DNA from: Symsagittifera roscoffensis
Taxonomy: Eukaryota > Xenacoelomorpha > Acoela > Convolutidae
NCBI RefSeq assembly: GCF_963678635.1
Contig: NC_087069.1
Span: 49,371,892-49,435,891 of the forward strand
DNA: 64,000 nt
Direction: 5' to 3'
Part shown: positions 1 to 10,363 of the stretch, piece by piece
How the letters are laid out: each line of letters starts with the position of its first letter
How positions within the stretch are numbered: position 1 is the stretch's first letter
Made by a program: the position numbers and the translations under genes
The notes under the pieces: generated by a model
Databases searched by the model: none
The model's input: only the letters and a program-made list of their open reading frames with translations
What the model was told of the DNA's origin: nothing

Positions 1-505
1 TAAATTTATGTAGATATAACATCAGGTAAAATCCTGTCCAGGTCTGAATGATATAGAGCGCGACAAAATTTTTTTCTGCTGGTTTTGAGGAATTTTTAAA
101 ATATTGTTACTGGATTGACTACACCAAATGCGTCATTTTTTTGAAAATTTAAGATTTTTTTTCAACGAAATTAAAATATATATTTTTTTTACAAATTATG
201 AAAAAAGAACTAAAGTGCGCTCTTGGAGCGAAAAAAACCTGTTATGAATCACCTAAACTGTAAACCTTTGCAAACATTAAAAAAAATTAACTTATGTCGC
301 TAATCAGACCCATACAAAATTTCTTTTTCCAGAAGAAGAGTTGCTTCGGAAAAAAATCAATAATCAATTAAATCTGACGTTACACAAAGCATAAAAGTGG
401 AAATAGCAAACCCGGGCAAAAACCTACTTGGATTAATGGAAAGAGACAATAATCTTTGTCCTTTTTTGTGCATTACAAGGCAGCGAAATTACCTGTGCAT
501 TACCT

Positions 506-1513
506 ATCCCGGGTCGAGATCCCACTCAAAAACCGCTCAAGATATGAGCGGTTTGAGCGGTTTTTCAGAGAGATTTGAGCGGTTTGGTCGTTTTTTTGGA
601 AAAACCGCTCAAACCGCACAAATCTTGCTTAAAAAACCGCTCAAAAACCGCTCATTTCTTGCGGTGACTTTTTGAACGGTTTTTCAAGCAAGATTTGAGC
701 GGTTTTTGAGCGGTCTTATAAAGAAAACCGATTAAAACCAACAAAAAGGCCTGAAAAGGTAATGTGACCCCGGGTTGACATCCATAAACCGAAAATGCTT
801 AGTTTAAATTTCACCACACCGAAAATGCCTACTTTACAATTTCCTACATCAAATGTATGGAAAAATGCGAATCATTCAATTTTCATACAATTTCAAAAAA
901 CTATTGAAAAAAGATTCAACATAGTTTCTCCGGCTATTTGAACCAATTAAAACACTCAGGTAATGAACAAAAACTACGTTTAATTTTTTTGGAAAAAAAA
1001 AGTTATCCTACAAATTCCATATATGAAAATTGCATAATAACCATTTTTTCATGAAAGGCAAGATTTTCAGAAACTTGTTAAAACTTGTTTGTAAACAAAT
1101 TTAAATTATTAAGAGTTTTTTTTGCTCAATTTAAAGCACATGGCTCATCAAAAACGAAAATTTAGTTTGAAGCTTATAAAATGGTTATCATACAATTTCC
1201 ATATAGTATATCTCCCACGCTAAGATGCAGTTGAAATACTATCTACAATTTAAAAAAAGTGCTTAACCGTTCTCAAATCAAACAATATTTGTTTCGATGT
1301 CTTCACCAAAAACAATGTGAGCGACTTTTTTCAAATGCTCGAGCAAAATAACCACTGGAAAATATGTAAGATTTGAGCGGTTTGAGCGGTTTTTTTAGAC
1401 AATTACGCTCAAAATCTTGCTTCAACACGAGCGGTTTTTGAACGGTTCATCTAAAAAAACCGCTCAAACCGCTCAAATCTTGCTTCAAATTAGGTGAAAA
1501 ATCTCGACTCGGG
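506..1513. mobile_element. Element A: ~1 kb insertion with terminal inverted repeats, present only in arm 1
   Basis: Arm 2 has the empty site (reading gcattacctgtgttaaaacc in arm 1 orientation). Arm 1 has 1008 extra bases between gcattacct and gtgttaaaacc. The insert starts atCCCGGGTCGAGAT and ends ATCTCGACTCGGG, a 13-base inverted repeat with one mismatch. Both subterminal zones (about 525-720 and 1370-1490) are packed with AAACCGCTCAAA/TTTGAGCGGTTT in both orientations, as in transposase-binding subterminal repeats of non-autonomous DNA transposons. No transposase is encoded. No clear target duplication is visible. Its middle (about 770-1260) resembles element B. Confidence 0.8.
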
Positions 1514-2129
1514 GTGTTAAAACCTAATATCACATTTTCGAGCCAAAAAGAAGTCTAATTTGCTGGCCATATAAAGGCACTTGAAATAGATGGGTTTCTA
1601 TAGGATTCCAGGTCATATTGTTGGATTTGATTTCACTATAGCATATAACTTAAGTGTATTGAACTCCGGCGAAAAAACTCATGCATCTTATCACGGAACT
1701 CCGGAAATTCGAACTGTAACAAATAGCGGAGGCTTATCTGGCCTCTTCTTAAACGGTTAAGGGACTAGGACTCCGCAGGCAAAATAAACAGTCTTTCGGA
1801 TAAAACTTTCAAATATTTTTTCTGAAAAAAAGTTATCCCAGTGTCGAGAAAGATACTCAAGTTTTGTCTAATTTCGAGCAGGAAAAGTCGAAAGTCGACT
1901 AACTGTCTTTAATGAAAATTGGTCCTTCAGGCTAAAAAAAATATGGTTTTATTTAAAAAAAACTAGTTTTGCAAAGTTCAATCAGCGCTAACTTGGCCAT
2001 CAAAACCTATGCGTAGGCACATGTGAACAATCTCCCCCTTGAAATTAACTGGTAAATTTAAGCCGTAAGGCCTTAATGTACTATGCTCAAATTAGATTGG
2101 CTGAAAAATATTACGTTTAACCAAGTGTT

Positions 2130-2170
2130 GAACAATCTCCCCCCTAAATTGATTTAGGGGGAGATTGTTC
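2130..2170. repeat. Perfect hairpin in TRPM intron 1, arm 1 copy
   Basis: gaacaatctccccc and gggggagattgttc flank a further pairing block (ctaaat..atttag) around a 3-base loop, so nearly all 41 bases pair. A further copy of the half-motif lies at about 2024. The mirrored copy is at 21809-21849. Confidence 0.8.
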
Positions 2171-2265
2171 ACTTGATCCCAAAACTTTCTAAAAGACCTA
2201 AAAATTCTTTTGCAAAAAATTAGTGAATATTTTAAACATATTTTAACTATTATCGTAAAATTTAC

Positions 2266-2585
2266 TTTGTAATGATCTGCATAAGCGTATCCACACCCCG
2301 AACACAATTCACTGTCATCAACTGCTCGGAAGTCATCAGGGTTGAAAGTTCCGAACACTCTCGAAAACCGGACACTTTGACTAGCTTCATCTTCTCCTGC
2401 TCTTTCAACACTCTCGCCGCTGACGGGGTTCTCAATAACCGAACACCGAATTGGAGGGAAAAATCGTCCGCATTCTAATCGACAGTATTTTCTCTCGTAG
2501 AAGAAATTTAGTTTTTCTTGTTCGCGCTGGATGAGAAACAGCAGACGTTCGACTCTGTATCCCTCAAAATCACGCTTTCTCATTT
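2266..2585 (-). CDS. Second, inverted copy of TRPM exon 1 (arm 1)
   Basis: Mirror image of the exon at 21395-21714. The ATG is the complement of 2581-2583, again two bases after an acceptor (tctag), followed by 106 open codons and a GT donor after AAA (the other copy has AAG before GT). The product differs at several positions from the arm 2 copy: residues 7-8 are Glu-Gly instead of Asp-Gln, Phe replaces Tyr in the SVR(F/Y)SRVF stretch, Pro replaces His in FN(P/H)DDF, and Asp/Glu and Ala/Val changes occur near the Cys cluster. All cysteines and the CGY..DHYK end are kept. There is no stop or frameshift. The gene reads leftward and its next exon would lie about 211 nt beyond the left edge of the window. 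It is either a paralogue or the other allele. Confidence 0.72.
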
Positions 2586-3124
2586 CTAGAAAAAAAATAA
2601 TTATAAAAAGTTTAAATTAAAACCAGGAAAAATTACGCAAGTTCATCAGAAAAACAACACCGGAACTTCATAGTTTTTTTTTTAAAATAGTCATTCAACA
2701 TTTAGTTTCATTTAGTTTGCTTATTCGGATAGTAACGTTGCTTGAATAGCAGGAGTGTTTACAAAAAATTGAAATCTACTAAACCCCTCGTCCTCCGCAA
2801 CAAAGAAATTAGAGCAGCCCCCAAGGTGGTTTATGGAACTTCAGAATTTGGTCCAAAACTTTGTTCGTGTCTTTATTTTTTTATTACAACTTCTGAGTTG
2901 GGAGGAACTTTTTGTTTGAGTGTGATTTTAAGCCCTTAAATTCCATTGTGTTCAAGTAATCTATTAATACACAAGTCGTTAAATCGCGTTTTTAGATGTG
3001 TAGGTTTATTAACTGTTGGATGATTAGTTCTTAAAAGAAGAAAGTCATTCAACTTTGTTGCTCATTAACTACTTGATATAACCCTTACCAAGTAAATGTT
3101 CTAATTCATATTTGAAATAATCTT

Positions 3125-3260
3125 TTTCAGATCTAAATTTCAGATCTGAAATGGGAAGTGAAATGTTAAAATAACGCTTGGATACTTTAGGAATGGGTTA
3201 TTTCAGATCTAATTTTAGATCTAAAACTTAACTTTTTCTTGATTATTTCAGATCTGAAAA
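3125..3260. repeat. Cluster of the palindrome ATTTCAGATCTGAAAT, arm 1
   Basis: Several full or near copies of TTTCAGATCTGAAA and AGATCTAAA occur within 140 bases, about 0.6 kb upstream of the inverted TRPM exon 1. The arm 2 counterpart has more copies. Confidence 0.65.
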
Positions 3261-4901
3261 ATCAATGACTTTGACACAATTTTTGCTATTCTGATGCTTT
3301 TGTATTTGATAGCCTCTGCTAGCTAACAGAAGGTGCTTAGCAAAGTATCCAATGGTAGTCTACCAAAAAATGTTTCCCCAAGCATGAGATAAACATTAGA
3401 AAAGCATAAGTAGGGCGCGAAAATAAAAAAATTGATAAGTCTTTTAACAGTTTTTGAGAACTTTTTATCACAGTTGAGCAAGAAATTTAGTTCCAAAAAA
3501 AACTGTTTGTTAAATTATCCGGAAAATTTTTTCTACCGCTAGTTAATCTAAACATATTTGTGTACTGCAGAAACATCAAAAACAAAACTCAATTTTAATG
3601 GAAAATATTTGTTTCAAAAACCCATTTTTATCTATAAAACTATTTTTTTTTGGATAAGATTAAAGTTTTTTGTCAAGCTTGATAGACGTTGTTCAAAAAT
3701 TGAAAACGTGCGTTGATGTATCTGTATCTAAATCAGCAAAACTTTTTTGGATTTATCACAAAGGAAAGAAACCTATAACTCTGATCAGTGATTGGATGCA
3801 CAATTGGAACTTTTCTCATCATATGCGCTCTAACTTATCATTCAACTCATGCAGAACTCCAAAAAGCAGTAACGCGTACTAAAAAACCGTTTAAAAAACA
3901 ATATTCCTTGGATGAACACTTACAAAAAAAGCTGTACAAACCGTTGCAAAAAAATCTGAGCAAGGTTTTTTTTGCTAATTTTTTTCAGCTTTGGCGATGA
4001 AAAATTGGTGAGTTACCAATAATCCAGTTCCAAGCTTTCAGCAAACTATCTATGACAAATTTTAGCAAACCTTAGCATGGCACACCGCTGAAAAAAAATT
4101 GCTGCCATGTCAGATGTGGCTGGTTTTAACATAGTATTTTAGTTAGTAGAAGAATTAACAAAAAACATCATTTTTTGAATTTTTGATTTCCTAGAGTTTC
4201 AGAGAAATAAATCGAAAACCCGGAAAAAATTTAAATTTATAGGACTAGCTTTAGTTTTTCGAAAAAGTGTATTCCCTATGCATTTGAAACGTCAAACACC
4301 AAGCAAGAAAAATTTGCTTTTGAAGTATTGCGTTTCTACAGAAACAATTTTGCAGCAAAAAAGTGCAAAGTGTTTGGACTGATAAAAGAGCCAAGTTTGG
4401 CTGCGAGCTCTTATCACTGTTGATCACTTTCACTCAGCAGAAGGTTAATGATTGAACTGCCTTTTCCTGTGTAAACAGGGTGGATTAGGTTTTTCTCAAA
4501 GGAGCTTTTTTCTGAAAAGTTTTTCAACGGCTTCATCAACTTCACGTGGTTGGAACGTAGCTCGCTCTAAGAAAATAACTGTTGAAACCAATCAAAATTG
4601 TTTAAATTTGAGCACTTTATGTGCGCCATCTCAACCCGGGCTAGCGTCAACAAAATGCGGCAGTTTTGACATAATGTGAAATTTTTACAATTTTTCAACT
4701 GTTGGCTGAAAATATTGAGTTCTCGACTGAATTTTGTTTTCTCAATTTTTCAAAACAAAAGTTCAATAAATTTGCTCAACTTACCTATTAATGGGTTACA
4801 TAAAAACTATTGAGAAATAACTGCTATAGCGGCAGCTGTTTTGTTTTCATGGCTGGGTCATTATGCAAAGCCTAATCTAATTGTCGTTTTTTCAATTGGA
4901 A

Positions 4902-6545
4902 GCTGATAAAATCAAAAGGATTTCACGCCGTGGAATTAAATTGAAAGCAGTGATTCGAAATCAGCCAGACTGTAATTTTTAACCCACTGGGTATGGTAAA
5001 ACATTAGGCTCAGACCAATTGACTAGTTTTCAGGCAAATTGGGGCTATTTGATCCGACTAAGTCAAAATTGCCCAAAGGATAAGAAATGAAAAAGATCTG
5101 AAGGGCAGTAACTAGATTACTTCTTTGCTAATTTACTGGAATTTAACAACCAAACAGAAGAAGCTCAATTTAATCAAAAGACTCTGCGAGAAATTCTAAA
5201 AAAAAGAAACGAAGCTAAAAAAGGAGAGATTTTATGTGCAAGTAGAATAGAGGAGAATTTTCTGAAAACAGAAAAAATTTCTGGTAAACTTTGGATTTTT
5301 GACTTTTTAAAAACTTATTTGAGAAAATGAAGAGTTCGAAATATCTACCCGTGCTGTTTAATAAAAAACATTGTTTGTACATGTTTTCTTTTCATGCTTC
5401 AATTGATTAAGTCTTTGTGGAATAGCCTTGAATAATTGATCGGTATCTGACTATAGACAATAGTAGGCCCTAAAAATTAGTATTAGTTTTTCTCAGTTTC
5501 AAATATGATGAATAACAGGGCCTCAAAATGACCAGTTTAAATTTTTAAGAAGGCTCGACAATACCTGAATTTGCTTGGAACAAAAAGAGAGACTAACCTC
5601 AAATTACAGATCAGACGTAACAATTTTTTTGAGAGGCTAAAGACTGAAGCATTTAATCAAAAAAACTTCCAGTAGATGATTACGTGTGAAAATGAGGTGA
5701 AAATGTAAAAAATCATATTCTAAAAAAACTTGTCCGATTGAAGACACATCTAAAGCAAAGCAACACGTCTAAGACAACAGACGAGACTTAAAAAAAATTT
5801 GTGATTCCTGCGATTTGCAGAGGATCAACCAATAGGCCTTAGCAAGCTATGTAAGAATATTCTGTATTGTTTCCACTCATCTCAGTTTAAGTTATTCAGT
5901 TTAGCAAGGATGTTCTTTTGCGACTTGGACCAGCCTTTGCGTCTAGAATTTTCACGTGGTCGCCATACTGCAGCTGAAATTGCTTAGCTTGGTGGAAATA
6001 ATACTAGAAGTCAACTGATAACTCTTCCTCAAACACTATCACTATCACTATCACTATCACTATCATTGCCATGGCAGAAGATTTAACACTCGATCTGACT
6101 ATCTCAAAATGAACACCTTACCAATATGCTAAATGTATCTGATAAACATCTTCGCACACAAAACTGGACTTAACTTACCCAAAAAGTTGCATTGGGAGGT
6201 CAAAAGGGAACTCTTTATAACGCATTACACCTAGGGAAACCTTTGTAATTCACTCAAAGAGAAAACCTAAAAAAGTAATAACTTTATACTGTCGGTTTCG
6301 ATTTTTTTTGTGGTGAGATCGTCACCTGAAAGTCTTTTAAGTTTACAATAAAAAATTGCCTTAAACAGGGAGACCTTTTTTCAGTTGCGAAGTTGTTAAA
6401 ATCAAAGAATTTTAAGTCATGACTTGAATTTAAAAGCAGTGATTTGAAATCAGCTATACTAAGACTTTAATCCACTGGGTATAGTAAAACTTTACACTCA
6501 GACCATTTAACTAGTTTTCAGGTAAATTGGGGCATGCTGCTCGTA
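4902..6545. repeat. Diverged direct repeats (~150 bp) flanking 1.3 kb, arm 1
   Basis: Copies at about 4902-5065 and 6392-6545 share gcagtgatt(c/t)gaaatcagc, ccactgggtat(g/a)gtaaaac and actagttttcagg(c/t)aaattgggg. They recur inversely in arm 2 at about 17405-17570 and 18870-19020. They might be remnants of a repeat-flanked insertion; no open frame lies between them. Confidence 0.55.
6035..6065 (+). repeat. (CACTAT)n microsatellite
   Basis: About five tandem cactat/tcacta units. The arm 2 counterpart near 17885 has only two, so the locus has changed length since the arms separated. Confidence 0.85.
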
Positions 6546-6990
6546 TCAGAATTTCGCATTGAAAGTTCTGATTTTTCAAATGGCGTGTGTAATAAGTTAG
6601 ACAAAAGTTGTATTCGACGCAAAAAAAGAAATAGGCGCCATCCTTAGGGATTTAACCCCCGCCGACCCTGAGAGTCCCCCTTTAATAGTAATTTACGACC
6701 TCCATTTTTGGCTGGCTGGCCCTAAAATTTTTCTGAAAACGTCTTTGAAGCCATTATACACTAATTTTGAGAGTGGGGAGTGCGCGCGAGAAACACAAGT
6801 TTTGGTCAAAAGTGTCCAAAAACGCATGAGAACGCCTATTTTGGCCTGTTTTTTCTCCGGAACAAAGTATTTTTAGTGCAAAATTAGTTTTGTTGACCTA
6901 AAAAAAGGTCGACAATTATTTTTTGTTGAAAATTTGCCCCGCCTCCTTCTCGAAAATCTTAGATTCGCCCCTGAATACAAATGTAACTCT
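6500..6990. repeat. Dispersed repeat family G, arm 1 copy
   Basis: GC-richer block with ggcgccatccttagggattt and ending in ggggcg-type sequence (tcttagattcgcccctga). The edge motif caggggcg(g/a)atctaggatttt and the following gtcgacctttttttaggtc also occur at 56927-57020 and in arm 2, so this is a dispersed family with a defined end. In arm 2 a 103-codon frame spans it, but it is broken here. Confidence 0.65.
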
Positions 6991-8946
6991 TAGACAAATT
7001 AATCACAACTAAAAAAGGAAGAATTTGCAGAAAAAAAACTAATGTTTTTTACAAAAAGACAATTTTACATTGACAGTGAAAATGAAATTTCGGTTAGTGT
7101 TGGTAATTTCAGAGATATTAGCAAAAAATTTTCATTTGAACTCGATAAATTGATAACTCAAAAAACTGTAAAAACGTTTTAAACGGATCTGTAGGTCTAA
7201 TGATGCTCTCATATACAGTAAAACCGTTGGCGTGGTTAGTAAACATTTTTTTATAAAATTGATAAGTTAATTTAAAACAAGTGGCAAAACTTTGCTTAAA
7301 ATTGTTATTACCAAATTTCAACCAAATATAGTTTTTTTTTGTGATGACAATGCCGAGTCCAATTCTATTTTGTACCTTTCACCTAAATTTTTGATGTATG
7401 AACATTCTTTTACTTGGCTTGCCTTACAATATTTACAAGTGAAGTTCAACTTACCACTTGTCATGTTGCAGACGAGGAAAAAGAAGAAAGCTACATTTTT
7501 AATATAAAGTTAAGATATCAGTTTGAACAGTAATTTAAAGCTTTACAATAAAAAAAAAATCATTTTTGTCAATATAATTTTTTCTAAACTGTCAACTCAC
7601 AATTTTTGTTTGAACATGAAAAAAGATAAAAGAGGAGTTATTTATTCTTAGGAATGTGATACTCCGCGTACGAGTCACTCTTTTTAGTTTTTATCAAAAT
7701 CGAAGCACCGGAAAACTAAATAAACCGAAAACTATTTTTGGATATCGTTACCGAAAACTAGTTAGTATAAATTTTCATTGTTTTGAGTGCAACCTTAGTT
7801 TTTTGTCATAGATAAAATCTATAGCTTTTCAAAGCATAATTTTTTTAAAAATAACTGCAAGCTTCCAGATATATCAACGATCGAATTTAGAAGTTTTTTC
7901 TACTTGCATTTCCTTGTTATTTTCAAATAGATTTGACTTTTTTTCTCACAACAGCGAGTTGATTCGATAAATATCTAAAATAACTAGTTAGATTCTCAGT
8001 AAAGCTATACTGGCTTCAACTGTAACAAGAATAACAACCGAAAAACTATAAATTTTTGATAAGAAGAAAACGAAATGCGCGGAATTACTCAAAGTTATTG
8101 CACAAAAATTCAAAAAGAACTACATTAAAATTTTTGTAGACAGCTTGAAAAATTCTCTGCAGTTGTTTGCTTCAATGAAGCGGGAAAATCCTCCATTCGT
8201 GGTACAGACTTTTTGTGATATGAATGAAGTGAAGTTTATCCATTTATTGCTCTCTACGCCGCCAAGGAAAGTTCCAACTAACTTTTATGATTACACTTAA
8301 TTAGTTGAAGTTGAAGGAAAAGAGTCAGCCAATTGCAAGTAGTAGAAAAAAATTGTCACCACTGTAATTGATTTTGTAAATATATAACTATTTAAATTTA
8401 AAGACGAGGCGAGCTGATTGCTGTGCACCGAAAGTTCCAAGTTCCAACCACATTCATGAAAAACTAGAAAAAAAAATTTTCTTTGAACTCGTGTAGTTTG
8501 TGTGTGACGTGTACTGAGACAATTATATGAAATTGTTTGCGCTGCCGAAAGGGTTTTAATTAATAATTAAAGAGTGTTGTTACAATGAATAGCATTCAAA
8601 TTGTTGAAAAAATATTTTTACAACAATCAATAACATTAAAAGTTCAAACTATAAAATTTGCGGTTTGGAAGCGGATTCAGCAACAGGATGAAAACCGATT
8701 TGTTGTGAAGCAAAGATACTTTTTTAAAATCTTCTTGATGTGGCGGAATCCACAGACAAAACGCTAAATCCATGTATTCCTCTTAATTGCTCCAATAGCA
8801 AAAAACTTTGCGGAGTACATTTCCTGTGATTGTGTTCTGTAAAAGATTAAGAAAACCAATTGACCTCCTTTTTGACAAAACTTATTTTCACATGCAGAAA
8901 CTGCGAAGTTGCGCAACTATTTGATTTCAACGCACTTTTTCTTCAC

Positions 8947-9760
8947 GTTTGTTCGTTTTCTCTGCAAATATTCAAGATGTAGGGTTCAAAATTTGACAAA
9001 AGGTTGACTAAAACATTTCAAAGCGCTTAACCGGACGAAAGCTGGGAAATATTGTCTCGAAGGCGTAAATGAGCCAGCATATCATAACTAGGTATAGATG
9101 TGTTCTTGCTGCGGAAACAACCATGGAAACAACAGAAGGAATTTGAATTTAGGAGCTCAACTTAGATCTTTAGGTATCTGATATACTTGTTTCACACAAC
9201 ATAACATAATTATCAGAGTACCAGAGTTACTCGGCCCGGCGTCGAAAAAAGTTCAAATCTGTTTTCACGACACGTCCCCTAAAATTTTTTGGGAGCTTGT
9301 ATCAAAAAACTGAACAAAATTTACACACAATACAACTGATGATGAAACTCCTCTGCATGGATTGAAGCGGTAATTTTTCCGGAATAAATGCTGGAATGAT
9401 TTTTTTGTCTGAATTCGATCACAAGCGCAAAAATCTTCGTACAATTTTAGACGATTTCTTACGCCGGGCCAAGTAACTCTATTAATTCTAAAATTTGTCA
9501 TTTTTCGGCTGCATTATGTGTAATTCAAGCTTATCAGCTTCCCAAAGAACAAAGTTGAATCCCTAAGCTCAAATTCCTTCTATAGCTTGTAAGGCTGTTT
9601 GCACAGCAACAAATTGTTATGAGATGCCGACTCAGCTACGCCTTGAAAACACTGTTTCTCAAATTTTGGTCCAGTTAAGCCCTTTCAAATAGTTTCATCT
9701 ACCTTTTGTCAAAAATTGAATTCTGTATTTTGATTAGTTGCAGAGAAAACGAACAAAACG
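8947..9760. repeat. Nested inverted repeat inside arm 1
   Basis: 8947-9246 and 9461-9760 are diverged reverse complements around a ~215 bp centre. Outer ends share gttcgttttctctgcaa; inner ends share gttact(c/t)ggcccggcg. Intermediate blocks (gaaggaatttga, tagctgagtcggcat-like) also pair. No known element recognised. Confidence 0.75.
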
Positions 9761-10163
9761 AGAAGAAACTCTACGTACACTTTCTCGTTGAAACCAAAAA
9801 AATGCAACTCCGTGACTGTATATTGAAAGGTTGCGGATTCGGCAACATAAATAAATTGACGTCACATTTTATGTTCCAAGTATTTCCTCGTGGCTTTTGT
9901 AACAATTGGGTAAATCGTTTTTAATTACAGTTCGGAAAAAACTTCAAGGCTTGTCTCTTGGTTTCAGGATTCTACCTGCACCAAATTTTGCGCATATCCA
10001 CAAAACTTTTGGGCCTCGTATTGTTTTATGCACAAAATGAACAAAAACCTTCTGTCAAAATTTTTGAGAGATATCTTTTTATATATGCAAATGGCGTGGG
10101 GTATCAAGTAATTGTTCCGACGATTGAAAATGGGGAGAACATTTTTATTCGGGTGTGTTTTAG

Positions 10164-10363
10164 NNNNNNNNNNNNNNNNNNNNNNNNNNNNNNNNNNNNN
10201 NNNNNNNNNNNNNNNNNNNNNNNNNNNNNNNNNNNNNNNNNNNNNNNNNNNNNNNNNNNNNNNNNNNNNNNNNNNNNNNNNNNNNNNNNNNNNNNNNNNN
10301 NNNNNNNNNNNNNNNNNNNNNNNNNNNNNNNNNNNNNNNNNNNNNNNNNNNNNNNNNNNNNNN
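10164..10363. other. Assembly gap, 200 N
   Basis: Exactly 200 N, the kind of fixed-length placeholder a scaffolder inserts. Arm 1 homology runs up to 10163 and does not resume after 10364, so the inner breakpoint of the inverted repeat is hidden here. Any frame spanning the gap is artificial. Confidence 0.98.

Larger units (their letters stand above)
2586..8946. other. Upstream region of the arm 1 TRPM copy; no gene recognised
   Basis: AT-rich sequence with short frames that are mostly broken in the matching part of arm 2. It should hold the promoter and any 5' UTR exon of the inverted TRPM copy, but no core promoter element stands out. Repeats within it are listed separately. Confidence 0.5.
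1..10163. repeat. Arm 1 of a ~10 kb inverted duplication
   Basis: The whole stretch is the reverse complement of about 13735-22916, with a few percent mismatches and small indels in the blocks compared by eye. Anchors: position 1 pairs with 22916; the ATG of TRPM exon 1 at 2583 with 21397; 8585 with 15335; 10163 with about 13735. Arm 1 is about 1 kb longer in its outer part because of the insertion at 506-1513. The left limit is the window edge, so the true arm may be longer. Confidence 0.95.

Noticed and set aside
8585-8767. 60-codon frame open in both arms (8585-8767 and 15335-15153)
   Set aside because: The arms differ almost only by amino-acid-changing substitutions, with no splice or family support; not a selected gene by this evidence.
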